Positions 1 through 7,433 of a DNA stretch of 32,364 bases are shown here, one piece after another. A program made the position numbers and the translations under genes. A model generated the notes under the pieces. It saw only the letters and a program-made list of their open reading frames with translations. It was not told the DNA's origin and did not search any database. Origin of the DNA: Bradyrhizobium sp. NAS96.2 (GTDB taxonomy: Bacteria > Pseudomonadota > Alphaproteobacteria > Rhizobiales > Xanthobacteraceae); assembly GCF_001908235.1 (NCBI RefSeq), contig NZ_LGHK01000086.1, forward strand, positions 1 to 32,364, written 5' to 3'. Position 1 is the stretch's first letter. Every line of letters begins with the position of its first letter.

Positions 1-116
1 GGCACGGCATGATGGGGCGGGACCGCCGCAGCCGGGCCGGGCGCGCTGGCGGTTTGGGCGAATGCCGGCTGAGCCGCGAGCATGGTGGCCACGACGACGA
101 GTGTCACTCTCTGCAT
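1..116 (-). CDS. Exported protein, N-terminal part only (runs off left edge)
   Basis: A reading frame starts with ATG at 116-114 and stays open to the left edge (38 codons seen). It is preceded by GGAG about nine bases upstream, a good ribosome binding site. The N-terminus reads MQRVTLVVVATMLAAQPAFA followed by QTASAPG: a short basic start, a hydrophobic core and an AFA-Q signal-peptidase I site near residue 20. The segment after it is rich in Ala and Pro and ends in PPHHAV at the edge. The mature protein should be periplasmic or outer-membrane. Nothing visible identifies the family. Confidence 0.7.
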   Translation of the reverse strand, partial: MQRVTLVVVATMLAAQPAFAQTASAPGPAAAVPPHHAV

Positions 117-379
117 ATCGGGTTTCTCCGGACTGCGCCGCTTGCGCGAAAATCGGAAGGCAGGCCCCGGCCGCACCAGTGGAGCGGGCGGCGCGTTCGT
201 GCGGAGATGATGATCTATCCCGAGACCGTTGCGTCTTGATTAAGTTTTGGTTTGCGGCCGGTACATTGCCGCAACCTTCTTGTCGCGCCAGGGCTGGAGG
301 CGCCCATCACGGGCGGAGATCGTTCGCTCGTCCCGGACCTTGCAGACGCCGGGCGCACCGATCGAGTGCCGCCGAACGG

Positions 380-417
380 ACAAAGAAAAAGCGCTGCCAT
401 CGCGGATGGCAGCGCTT
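380..417 (-). terminator. Rho-independent terminator of the XRE regulator gene
   Basis: A perfect 13-bp stem (389-401 with 405-417) closes a 3-base loop. On the minus strand it is followed at once by a U-rich run (TTTTTCTTTG sense, from 390 down to 381). It lies about 140 bases beyond the stop codon of the minus-strand regulator at 560, with no gene between, so it most likely ends that transcript. The same stem could also protect the gene at 1-116 from read-through. Confidence 0.85.
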
Positions 418-420
418 GGG

Positions 421-455
421 TATCTCCGGTTCGATATCTCCGGTTCGATATCTTC
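421..455. repeat. Two and a half tandem copies of a 14-bp unit
   Basis: The unit TATCTCCGGTTCGA occurs twice in tandem and then starts a third time (TATCTT). It lies between the regulator stop codon and its terminator. On the minus strand this is in the 3' untranslated region. The function is unknown; slippage during replication is a sufficient explanation. The rest of 117-559 shows no convincing gene. Confidence 0.7.
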
Positions 456-559
456 CTGGCCCCGACCGGCGCGCGCTGGGCCCGATGACCGCCCGCCGGC
501 CAATCCGCTCGCCCTGGTCGGTCGCGTTCGCGGCGTCGCGACCGTACCTGTGCAGCCGC

Positions 560-955
560 TTAGTCTTCGTTGGCGGCGATCGATTCCATCAGCGACACCA
601 ACTGGCGCTGCACGGTCTGATCCTTGATCTTGCTGTAGGCGCGGAGCAACCGGAGGCTGAACGCGCTGTCGAGGAACAGGAGGCTCTCGACTTCGCGGGC
701 CTTGTTGTCGCCGTCGTAGAAGAAGGTGACCGGCACATCCAGCGCGCTCGCGATCTGCTGAAGGCGCGCGGCGCCGACGCGGTTCACACCCTTCTCGTAC
801 TTCTGAACCTGCTGGAAGCTGACGCCCAGCTTGTCGCCGAGCTCGGCCTGCGAGATCTTCTGCTCGACCCGGCGCAGGCGAATCCGCTTGCCCAACTCAA
901 TGTCCGGCTTGCCGGCACTGCGCTGCTTCATCTTCTTTGCTGCTGATCTGTTCAT
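560..955 (-). CDS. XRE-family HTH transcriptional regulator (PraR-like)
   Basis: A 131-residue protein with a Cro/C1-type helix-turn-helix at about residues 18-75 (GKRIRLRRVEQKISQAELGD, then the recognition segment GVSFQQVQKYEKG). The C-terminal part (FFYDGDNKAREVESLLFLDS, then RLLRAYSKI) is the short tail usual for small alphaproteobacterial XRE proteins of the PraR/SinR-like group, which in rhizobia act in quorum-sensing and surface-attachment control. The basic N-terminus (MNRSAAKKMKQRSAGK) is lysine-rich. AAGGACGGG lies 10-15 bases upstream of the ATG. The gene is monocistronic: terminator downstream, long gap upstream. An imperfect palindrome in its leader (985-1006) could be an autoregulatory site. 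The family is clear, but the symbol is left blank because several paralogues exist per genome. Confidence 0.85.
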   Translation of the reverse strand: MNRSAAKKMKQRSAGKPDIELGKRIRLRRVEQKISQAELGDKLGVSFQQVQKYEKGVNRVGAARLQQIASALDVPVTFFYDGDNKAREVESLLFLDSAFSLRLLRAYSKIKDQTVQRQLVSLMESIAANED

Positions 956-984
956 TCTGGTGACCCGTCCTTCAAATCGAGAAT

Positions 985-1006
985 CCCTGGCCCGGTCGGG
1001 TCAGGG
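985..1006. promoter_or_regulatory. Imperfect palindrome in the leader of the XRE regulator
   Basis: The arms CCCTG/CAGGG and CCCG/CGGG enclose a 2-base loop with one mismatch, 30-50 bases upstream of the regulator start. XRE regulators often bind their own promoter, so this is a candidate operator; a leader hairpin in the mRNA is equally possible. Confidence 0.35.
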
Positions 1007-1524
1007 ACACGTTCATGATGTACCGCGTTAAGCTCGAGTGGATCGTCAGTTCGTCTGAACTACGAAGTCCAAGAAGATCGCGGGATGGTATCCAAACGCA
1101 TTTGCGCGTTGGAAGCACCCAAGTACCGACTCGGTCGACTACCTGAAGTCGACCGCGCCAAGGTGTCTACCGACACCCCGCCCTCTACATTTGGCAAAAT
1201 ATTGACCAAACCACAACTAGCGCGAGTTTGATCGACACAGATTTTGCGCGCATGCTTACTGGGCGGCATTGCACTGCGCCCGTAGTTCTACGGGCAGCCA
1301 ATATTGTACGAGCGTCCTAGTATGGATGCAACCCCAGCTAGTGCATCCTGAGGTCGCGGTGACGGTCTGCGGTTGCTTGACTGAATCGCCGCCAATGCGA
1401 AAAGTTTGACGTAAGTCCAAGTCAGGCTTTCGGAATGTTGCTGGACAATTGCCTAAAAGTTCTGAATCATCGGGAACAATTGTGCGCCTACGGAAAGCCG
1501 GCGAACTCTGGCAGGAGAGGCCAA
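1007..1524. other. Lower-GC intergenic region with several stem-loops
   Basis: No frame here has good coding character. The base composition is visibly lower in GC than the flanking genes. Several perfect inverted repeats follow one another: 1132-1139 with 1148-1155 (8 bp), 1162-1167 with 1172-1177 (6 bp), 1278-1285 with 1288-1295 (8 bp, 2-base loop) and 1324-1330 with 1342-1348 (7 bp). This could be an untranslated RNA, a structured leader for the gene at 1525, or relics of repeats. No known RNA family was recognised. Confidence 0.45.
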
Positions 1525-1836
1525 ATGAAGCGGAAGAGGGGAACACCTCGACTCTACCTCGCGGCTTCGGGAGTGGAAGATATGCCGGTCGCAAATACGG
1601 AAGAACGGTTGCTGGCGCTGCTGGCAACCCTGGAAGAGTGTCAGGCATTTCTGACTGACCGGGCGAACACGGAGACGGCGCGGCTGCTGTCCCTTGCGAT
1701 CCTCGAGCTTCGGATGGAGCTCCACAAGGTGACGGATTCCGAGTTGAAGGCGCTGTGCGACATGATCGCGTCGGACGAGCCGGTGCAGGAACCGGCGACC
1801 AGGCAGTTGCCGCCGTATCTGCGGTTGATCAAGTAA
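1525..1836 (+). CDS. Hypothetical small protein, 103 residues
   Basis: The chosen start is ATG 1525, which has AGGAGAGG six bases upstream. A later in-frame ATG at 1582 (MPVANTEERL) has GGAAG close upstream and cannot be excluded; it would give 84 residues. The protein is mainly helical and Leu/Glu-rich (EERLLALLATLEECQAFL, then ETARLLSLAILELRMELHKV), with no signal peptide or membrane segment, and ends PPYLRLIK. That pattern suits a small soluble helical-bundle protein, perhaps a regulator partner, but no family was recognised. A terminator follows directly. The long structured region upstream may carry its promoter or leader. Confidence 0.6.
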   Translation: MKRKRGTPRLYLAASGVEDMPVANTEERLLALLATLEECQAFLTDRANTETARLLSLAILELRMELHKVTDSELKALCDMIASDEPVQEPATRQLPPYLRLIK

Positions 1837-1840
1837 GCCC

Positions 1841-1869
1841 GCGCCCCGCGCCAGGCGCGGGACGCTTTT
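1841..1869 (+). terminator. Rho-independent terminator after the small hypothetical gene
   Basis: A GC-rich stem (GCGCCCCGCG paired with CGCGGGACGC, one mismatch, CCAG at the tip) is followed by TTTT. It starts five bases after the stop codon at 1836. On the minus strand no U-run follows, so it serves the plus-strand gene and separates it from the convergent symporter gene. Confidence 0.75.
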
Positions 1870-1887
1870 GGCACTGTGCCGCGTGGT

Positions 1888-3207
1888 TCAACCCGCGGTG
1901 ACGTCAACCGCATCAGTGCCTTCGAGCACGCGACGGGCCTTGTCCCGATCCAGGTCGCCTTCCCAGGCCGCGACCACGACGGTGGCAACGCAGTTGCCGA
2001 TCAGGTTGCCGACTGCGCGCGCCATGCCGATGAACCAGTCGACCGAGAGCACCAGCACGAGGCCGATCGCCGGAATGCTTGGTACGGCATTGAGCGTCGC
2101 CGCCAGGATGACGATCGCGGATCCCGGCACGCCATGCGCACCCTTCGAGGTGATCAGCGATACGCCGAGCACGAGCAGCAGATCGCCGAACGACAGCGGC
2201 GTGTTGGTGGCCTGCGCGATGAAGACGACCGCCAGCGTCAGGTAGATCGAGAACGCATCGAGGTTGAAAGAATAGCCGGTCGGAATCACGAGGCCGACCA
2301 CCGAGTCCTTGACGCCGAAACGCTCCAGCTTGCGCATCACCTGCGGCAGCACCGCGTCTGACGATGCGGTCGCGACCACGATCATCAATTCCTCGCGCAG
2401 GTAGCCGAGGAATTTGAGGATGTTGATTCCGGCGAGCGCCATCACAGCGCCGAGCACGCCGAGCACGAAGACGGCGACCGAGACGTAGAACAGCGCCACC
2501 AGCGATAGCAACTGCTTCAGCGAGCCGACGCCGTATTTGCCGACCGTGTAGGCGACGGCGCCGAGCACGCCGATCGGCGCGAAGCGCACGATCAGGCCCA
2601 TGGCGCGGAACAGCACGGTCGAGACCGCGTCGATGAAAGAGGAGATCCGCTGGCCCTTCTCGCCGCCGACCAGCGCCAGGCTGACGCCGAAGATGATGGC
2701 GAAGAACAGCACCTGCAGCACGTCGTTGCGCGACAGCGCGTCGAACGAGGTGGTCGGGATGATGTTGAGCAGGAAGCTGCCGATGCCTTCGCCCTTCAGC
2801 TTCTGCGCATTGCTGGCGTAGTTGCCGAGCGCCTTGGCATCCAGCGTCGAGGTGTCGATGTTCATGCCGTGACCGGGCCCGAACAGATAGGCCAGGATCA
2901 AGCCGACCACCAGCGCCACCGTCGTCATCGCCTCGAAATACACCAGCGCCTTGACGCCGACGCGTCCGACCTTCTTGAGGTCGCCGGCGCCCGCGATGCC
3001 GTGCACCACCACGCAGAACACGATCGGCGCCACGATCATCGAGATCAGCTTCAGGAAGGCGTCGCTGAAGATCTTCAGCCCGATCGCGAAATCGGGCGCC
3101 GCCACGCCGATGACGATGCCGAGCAGCAGCGCGACCAGCACCTGCACGAACAGTGATGTGTAGAGCGGCTTGCGTGCCGTGGTGGCTTCCGCTGCGATGG
3201 TCGACAT
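1888..3207 (-). CDS. dctA: DctA-like dicarboxylate/amino acid:cation symporter (DAACS family)
   Basis: A 439-residue inner-membrane symporter of the size normal for DctA, with about eight hydrophobic helices and the family's re-entrant loop regions. C4-dicarboxylate uptake (succinate, malate, fumarate) is the expected role. ATG 3207 has GGGGGAA eight bases upstream. Several ligand-site motifs differ from canonical DctA: NLDAF at 315-319 where DctA has NLDGT, TSKGAHGVPGS at 353-363 where DctA has SSKGAAGVTGS, and ASSDAVLP at 281-288 instead of SSSESALP. D390 and R397 are kept. It may therefore be a paralogue with another substrate. A strong sigma-54 promoter lies directly upstream (3249-3264), so it is probably transcribed separately from the kinase gene 89 bases before it. 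Confidence 0.85.
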   Translation of the reverse strand: MSTIAAEATTARKPLYTSLFVQVLVALLLGIVIGVAAPDFAIGLKIFSDAFLKLISMIVAPIVFCVVVHGIAGAGDLKKVGRVGVKALVYFEAMTTVALVVGLILAYLFGPGHGMNIDTSTLDAKALGNYASNAQKLKGEGIGSFLLNIIPTTSFDALSRNDVLQVLFFAIIFGVSLALVGGEKGQRISSFIDAVSTVLFRAMGLIVRFAPIGVLGAVAYTVGKYGVGSLKQLLSLVALFYVSVAVFVLGVLGAVMALAGINILKFLGYLREELMIVVATASSDAVLPQVMRKLERFGVKDSVVGLVIPTGYSFNLDAFSIYLTLAVVFIAQATNTPLSFGDLLLVLGVSLITSKGAHGVPGSAIVILAATLNAVPSIPAIGLVLVLSVDWFIGMARAVGNLIGNCVATVVVAAWEGDLDRDKARRVLEGTDAVDVTAG

Positions 3208-3248
3208 GAATTCCCCCTGTTTCCGATCGTCCGAACCCGAACCATCTT

Positions 3249-3264
3249 AGCAACTTGCGTGCCA
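3249..3264 (-). promoter_or_regulatory. Sigma-54 (RpoN) promoter of the dctA-like gene
   Basis: On the minus strand the sequence TGGCACGCAAGTTGCT matches the -24/-12 consensus TGGCACG-N4-TTGCW exactly. The -12 element is about 40 bases upstream of the ATG, leaving a short leader with the ribosome binding site. In rhizobia dctA is classically transcribed by RpoN with the activator DctD; no dctB/dctD pair is in this window. Confidence 0.85.
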
Positions 3265-3296
3265 AGATGTCGCAGGATTGGCCGCCGTTGGCCCGT

Positions 3297-4808
3297 TCAA
3301 TCGCCGGTTTCGAGGGTGCTGGTCACCGTGTAGACGACGCCGTGGGGCAGGAAATCGACCGTGGCCTCGCCGCCGAGCTGGTCGCGGGCGCTGCGCTCGA
3401 TCAGCCGGGAGCCGAAGCCGCGCTGCACCGGCGCGGTGACCTGCGGGCCGCCGGCCTCCGTCCAGATCATCCGGAGCTTCGGTGCTGGGCCTTCCTCAAG
3501 GATTTCCCAATCCAGCGTCACCGTTCCGGTGTCGTTGGACAGCGCGCCATATTTGGCGGCGTTGGTCGCCATCTCGTGCAGCAGCATCGACAGCACCAGG
3601 GCAAGCCGGGGCGACAGCGGCACCCGCGGTCCGAACATCTTGACCCGCTCGGAGGTGCTGTTCAGCAGATACGGCCGCAGCACGCGGCTGATCACGTCCT
3701 GCAGGTCGGAGCCCTGCCATTTGTCGGTCGAGAGCAAATTGTGCGCCTCGGCCAGCGCGCCGAGCCGTCCCTCGAATTTCTCGCGCTCGGCGCGGCTCGC
3801 GCTGCGGAAGGTCTGCGTGGCGATCGATTGCAGGATCGCCAGCGTGTTCTTGACGCGGTGATTGAGCTCCTCGATCAGGAGGTCGTGCAGCTTCTCGCCG
3901 CGCGCGATCGTGGTCGCCATCCGCACCGCAAAGGCGAGGCCGACCATGAGCAGGACGCCGCCGATCACGGCGGTGATCGCAAGCGAGCGCCACAGCGGCG
4001 CCACCAGCGAGCTCTCGGCGATCCCGGCCGCGACGGTCCAGCCGGTGAGGCGAGATCGGGTGAAGCCCGTGATCAGCGCCACGCCTTCGAGCGAGACGGT
4101 CGGCAGGGTCGCCTCGCTGCGGCGGAACATCTCGGCAAACAATGTTGGCGAGGCGCGCTGCCCGATGGTCGCCTGCGGATTTGGCACGCGGGCGAGGTTG
4201 ACGCCATCGCCATCGAAGATCGAGATGGTCCAGTCCTGGCTCAGGCGCTGCTTCTCGATCATCGCCTGGAAGACCTCGATCGGCGGGCTGAAGGAGATGT
4301 CGTAGAGCACCTCGTCGTCGCGGATCACCGGCACCTCGACGGTGATGATCAGTTGCTGCTTCACCTCACCGAAGAACAGGTTGGAATATTGCGGCTGCCG
4401 CGTCGCAAACACCTTCTCGACGATCCCAAGATTGTTGCGCGGCGGCAGGCTAGCGGTGTCCGGCGTCAGCGAGGAGAACACCTGGCGTCCGGCACGGTCC
4501 GCCACCAGCACCACGCCATCCTTGCCGTACTGGTCGAGGAAGCCGGCCGCGACACGGCGGAAATTGCCGAACTCGCCGTTGCGCAGCGAGTTGGTCAGCG
4601 CCAGCACCTGCAGCCCGCCGGTCATGCGCTGCATTTCCGCATCGAGCAGCAGGCGGATGCTGCGCGCCGTTTCCAGCACGCGCTGCGTGGCGGCCTGACG
4701 ATCGCGCTGGTAGTTGTGAAACACGATCCCGACCGCGAAAACGATCAGCGGCAACATCGTCCCCGCGACCAGAAGCGCGAGACGCACTGGCAATGTCAGT
4801 TTCGGCAC
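3297..4808 (-). CDS. Membrane sensor histidine kinase, HWE family, with periplasmic Cache-type domain
   Basis: A 503-residue kinase. Helix 1 spans about residues 10-30 and helix 2 about 274-297. The intervening 240 residues form a periplasmic sensor region of dCache type. The cytoplasmic part carries the phosphoacceptor motif EELNHRVKNTLAILQSIATQ (His317) and the ATPase motifs HEMATNAAKYGALS, WTEAGGP and RGFGSRLIE, which define HWE kinases (related to HisKA_2). Members often feed the general stress response or orphan response regulators. No response regulator is adjacent. The start is GTG at 4808, with only a weak GGTGA upstream, so the exact start is uncertain. The gene lies just upstream of the DctA-like symporter in the same direction, suggesting a functional link, but it is not a DctB-type kinase. 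Confidence 0.9.
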   Translation of the reverse strand: MPKLTLPVRLALLVAGTMLPLIVFAVGIVFHNYQRDRQAATQRVLETARSIRLLLDAEMQRMTGGLQVLALTNSLRNGEFGNFRRVAAGFLDQYGKDGVVLVADRAGRQVFSSLTPDTASLPPRNNLGIVEKVFATRQPQYSNLFFGEVKQQLIITVEVPVIRDDEVLYDISFSPPIEVFQAMIEKQRLSQDWTISIFDGDGVNLARVPNPQATIGQRASPTLFAEMFRRSEATLPTVSLEGVALITGFTRSRLTGWTVAAGIAESSLVAPLWRSLAITAVIGGVLLMVGLAFAVRMATTIARGEKLHDLLIEELNHRVKNTLAILQSIATQTFRSASRAEREKFEGRLGALAEAHNLLSTDKWQGSDLQDVISRVLRPYLLNSTSERVKMFGPRVPLSPRLALVLSMLLHEMATNAAKYGALSNDTGTVTLDWEILEEGPAPKLRMIWTEAGGPQVTAPVQRGFGSRLIERSARDQLGGEATVDFLPHGVVYTVTSTLETGD

Positions 4809-4932
4809 GATGTCACCGGGTGGGTGCCCGTTTGCGGTGAGCTCAGGGGAAGCGGGAAAAGTCGGCTAAGGGAAATGACTGTGGTCGGAAAAATTCCGCG
4901 GCGCACACCCTGCGCCGCGGAGGAGCCATTGG

Positions 4933-6207
4933 TCAGAGATTGCTCTCGGTGATCGCGGCGTAGACCATGGTGCGCAGCTCGCGCCGCAGCGGATAGGCGC
5001 TCGACGGCAACACCTGGGTCATGAAGATCGTGATCAGCTCCTCAGCCGGATCGATGAAGAACGACGTCGTCGCGGCGCCGCCCCAGTTGAATTCGCCCGG
5101 GCTGCCGGCGATCAGCGTCTGCGCCGGGTGCATGGTGACGGCGAAGCCGAGGCCGAAGCCGATGCCGTTATAGGCGGCCTCGGCGAACATCGAGCGCGAC
5201 ATCGCCGGCAGGTCGACGCCGCCGGGCAGGTGGTTGGAGGCCATCAGCTTCAGCGTCTTCGGGCCGAGCAGCCGGACGCCGCCGAGCTCGCCGCCATTGA
5301 GCAGCGCGCGGCAGAAGGTCAGGTAGTCTGCCGCGGTCGAGCACAGTCCGCCGCCGCCCGAGACCAGCGAGGGCGGCGACAGGAACGAGCTGGTGGTCGG
5401 ATCGTCCTGCAAGGTCAGCGTGCCCTTGCGCTCGGCGGCGAGCGGGTTGAAGCCGCCCTGCGGGTCGGCGGAATAGCAGGCGGCAAAGCGATGCGCCTTG
5501 TCGGCCGGCACGAAGAAATCGGTGTCGTTCATCCCGAGCGGCTTGAAGATCCGCTCCTTCAGGAACTGCTCGAACGGCACGCCTGAGATCTTGCCAACGA
5601 GATAGCCGAGCACGTCGGTCGAGACCGAGTAATTCCAGGCTTCGCCCGGCGAGAACTCCAGCGGGATCTTCGCCAGATCCTCGATCATGCTGTCGAGCGT
5701 GCCGGCCTTGATGACCTCGCCGATCTTCTTCTCGCGATAGGCCGCGTCGACATTGGAGCGCTGCTGGAAGCCGTAGGTGAGGCCCGATGTGTGGCGCAAC
5801 AGGTCGACGATCTGCATCGGCCGCGTCGGCGGGCGGGTCAGGAAGGCGGGCGCGGTGCCGGCGACGAACACGCCGAGGTTCTTCCATTCCGGAATGTATT
5901 TGGCGACCGGCTCGTCGAGCGCGACCTTGCCTTCCTCGACCAGCATCATGAAGGCGACCGAGGTGATCGGCTTGGTCATCGAATAGATGCGGAAGATCGT
6001 GTCGTCCTTCATCGGCGCCTTGCGCTCGAGGTCGGCAAAGCCCTGGACGGTGGAATGCACGATCTTGCCGCGGCGATAGATCAGGAGCTGGGTGCCGGGA
6101 AAGCGGCCGGAATCGAGGTAGCGGCTCTTCAGATGCGCTTCGAGGCGGTTGAGTGCGGTGGTCGACATTCCCGCGGATTCGGGCGAGGCTGGCGTGGGAG
6201 CTAACAT
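4933..6207 (-). CDS. Serine hydrolase of the beta-lactamase class C / EstB esterase family
   Basis: The start was moved to ATG 6207, which has GGAGAA eight bases upstream; an upstream in-frame start at 6267 has no such site. That gives 424 residues. The catalytic SxxK is SMTK (Ser76, Lys79) and the YxN-like motif is YSVS (Tyr193), with WGG (in FNWGGAATTSF) near the C-terminus, as in EstB-type esterases, not the KTG of true beta-lactamases. There is no signal peptide, so the enzyme is probably cytoplasmic. The likely activity is hydrolysis of esters or small lactones; antibiotic resistance is not implied. It is divergent from the dioxygenase gene at 6354, sharing a 146-bp control region. Confidence 0.88.
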   Translation of the reverse strand: MLAPTPASPESAGMSTTALNRLEAHLKSRYLDSGRFPGTQLLIYRRGKIVHSTVQGFADLERKAPMKDDTIFRIYSMTKPITSVAFMMLVEEGKVALDEPVAKYIPEWKNLGVFVAGTAPAFLTRPPTRPMQIVDLLRHTSGLTYGFQQRSNVDAAYREKKIGEVIKAGTLDSMIEDLAKIPLEFSPGEAWNYSVSTDVLGYLVGKISGVPFEQFLKERIFKPLGMNDTDFFVPADKAHRFAACYSADPQGGFNPLAAERKGTLTLQDDPTTSSFLSPPSLVSGGGGLCSTAADYLTFCRALLNGGELGGVRLLGPKTLKLMASNHLPGGVDLPAMSRSMFAEAAYNGIGFGLGFAVTMHPAQTLIAGSPGEFNWGGAATTSFFIDPAEELITIFMTQVLPSSAYPLRRELRTMVYAAITESNL

Positions 6208-6280
6208 CGGGCAATTTCTCCGGCTGGCGAGGCAGCCTTGATAGCCGAAAAGTGCCCGCTGCACCAATCGGCCGCTGCTT

Positions 6281-6297
6281 ACCGGCCCCGGGCCGGT
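6281..6297. promoter_or_regulatory. Palindrome between divergent esterase and dioxygenase genes
   Basis: ACCGGCCC-C-GGGCCGGT is a perfect inverted repeat with 8-bp arms, midway between the two divergent start codons. It is a candidate operator for either gene. GC-rich palindromes arise often in this genome, so the evidence is only positional. Confidence 0.35.
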
Positions 6298-6353
6298 GGT
6301 GTACGCTTGCCCTGCAATCGCGCCCCAAAAGGGCCCTCAAGGGAAACGCCGAG

Positions 6354-7268
6354 ATGACCCAGTTCAACGAAACCGAGCTCACCGCCGCCGTGATCCGCAG
6401 CTTCGACCAGACGCCCGATCCCAGGGCCAAGTTCCTGCTGCAGGAACTGGTGAAGTCGCTGCACGATTATGTGCGCAAGACCGATCTCACCTTCGAGGAG
6501 TGGGACCACGCGATCGGTTTCCTGACCCGCACCGGACAGAAGTGCACCGACATTCGCCAGGAATTCATCCTGCTGTCCGACGTGCTCGGCGTGTCGATGC
6601 TGGTCGACGCCGTCAACCACAGGGATCGCGACGGCGCGACCGAGACCACAGTGCTCGGCCCGTTCTATGTCGGCGAACACAAGGTGACGCCGCACGGCAC
6701 CGACATCTCGGCGAGCCTGCCCGGCGAGCGCATGTTCGTGCAGAGCCGCGTCACCGACCTCAACGGCAAGCCTCTCGCCAATGTGCCGGTCGATGTCTGG
6801 CACGCCGATGACGACGGGTTCTATGACTCGCAGAAGCCGAGCTATGCCGCCGAAGGTCCGTCCTCGCGGGCGCGCTTCATCACCGATGCCGACGGCCGCT
6901 TCTTCTTCCGCACCATCGTGCCGTGCAGCTACCCGATCCCGACCGACGGTCCGGTCGGGCAGATGATCACGCAGACCAACCGGCACCCGATGCGGCCGGC
7001 GCATGTACACTTCCTGGTCAACGCCAAGGGCCATGAGCCGCTGATCACGCATGTGTTCGTCGAAGGCGATGAGTACATCGACTCCGATGTCGTGTTCGGC
7101 GTGAAGGACGAACTGATCGCCAAGGTCGAGAAGCGCACCGATCCTGTGATGCCCGACGGCCAGCGGTCGGATGGGCCGTGGAGCCTCATGACCTACGAAT
7201 TCCACGTGAAGCCTGGCGGCGGAATGGCGCCCGCGCCGCTCGGCACCAAGGTCACCGAAGACGCCTGA
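6354..7268 (+). CDS. Intradiol ring-cleavage dioxygenase (hydroxyquinol/catechol 1,2-dioxygenase type)
   Basis: A 304-residue enzyme starting at ATG 6354 with AAGGGAAA upstream; the open frame extends further 5' but without a start signal. An N-terminal helical dimerisation domain (about 1-100) precedes the beta-sandwich catalytic domain. The non-haem Fe(III) ligands are visible: Tyr157 (DGFYDSQ), Tyr193 (CSYPIPTDGP), His217 and His219 (RPAHVHFLV). The motif LGPFYVGEH around 101-109 is typical of the hydroxyquinol/chlorocatechol branch. It should cleave an aromatic ortho-diol or triol to a muconate or maleylacetate. No maleylacetate reductase or muconate isomerase is nearby, so the pathway is not complete here and the exact substrate is open. 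Confidence 0.88.
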   Translation: MTQFNETELTAAVIRSFDQTPDPRAKFLLQELVKSLHDYVRKTDLTFEEWDHAIGFLTRTGQKCTDIRQEFILLSDVLGVSMLVDAVNHRDRDGATETTVLGPFYVGEHKVTPHGTDISASLPGERMFVQSRVTDLNGKPLANVPVDVWHADDDGFYDSQKPSYAAEGPSSRARFITDADGRFFFRTIVPCSYPIPTDGPVGQMITQTNRHPMRPAHVHFLVNAKGHEPLITHVFVEGDEYIDSDVVFGVKDELIAKVEKRTDPVMPDGQRSDGPWSLMTYEFHVKPGGGMAPAPLGTKVTEDA

Positions 7269-7289
7269 TCGCCGTCATCCAAACCTGCT

Positions 7290-7322
7290 GCTCAATTCAT
7301 GTGCGGCGCACAAGAATTGAGC
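7290..7322. repeat. Long perfect-arm hairpin after the dioxygenase gene
   Basis: GCTCAATTC (7290-7298) pairs with GAATTGAGC (7314-7322), with an inner GTGC/GCAC stem around a GGC loop and a single internal mismatch. No U-run follows on either strand, so it is not a classic terminator. It lies 22 bases after the stop codon at 7268 and about 100 bases before the sigma-54 promoter, where an activator site or a factor-assisted terminator could be. Confidence 0.6.
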
Positions 7323-7337
7323 GAATCGCATTCTTAG

Positions 7338-7365
7338 GCAGCGCGCAGAGACCCCTGCGCGCTGC
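7338..7365. repeat. GC-rich hairpin upstream of the nrtA promoter
   Basis: The 10-bp arms GCAGCGCGCA (7338-7347) and TGCGCGCTGC (7356-7365) flank an 8-base loop. The palindrome TTGCGCAA follows at 7372-7379. This block lies 50-80 bases upstream of the sigma-54 promoter, the usual position of enhancer sites for NtrC-type activators, but it does not match the NtrC consensus well. Confidence 0.5.
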
Positions 7366-7417
7366 GACAAGTTGCGCAAAACATTGCGATAAAATCGATT
7401 TTTGCACTGCGGTAGCT

Positions 7418-7433
7418 TGGCACGAGGCTTGAA
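7418..7433 (+). promoter_or_regulatory. Sigma-54 (RpoN) promoter of the nrtABC-globin operon
   Basis: TGGCACGAGGCTTGAA has a perfect -24 element (TGGCACG), correct N4 spacing and a -12 element TTGAA that deviates by one base from TTGCA. It predicts transcription from about 7445 and a leader of about 165 bases before the nrtA start. RpoN/NtrC control of nitrate assimilation genes is established in rhizobia, which supports the call. Confidence 0.7.

Noticed and set aside
1470..1500. Possible EcfG-type promoter (GGAAC) before the small gene
   Set aside because: The -35-like GGAAC is present but no matching CGTT element lies 16-18 bases downstream.
3255..4952. Long plus-strand open frame of 565 codons
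   Set aside because: It lies opposite the HWE kinase, whose frame has all family motifs. The product is Arg/His/Asp-rich with no recognisable domain, typical of antisense frames in high-GC DNA.
4933..6207. Antibiotic-resistance beta-lactamase
   Set aside because: No signal peptide, and the third motif is WGG instead of KTG; it fits the EstB-type esterase branch better.
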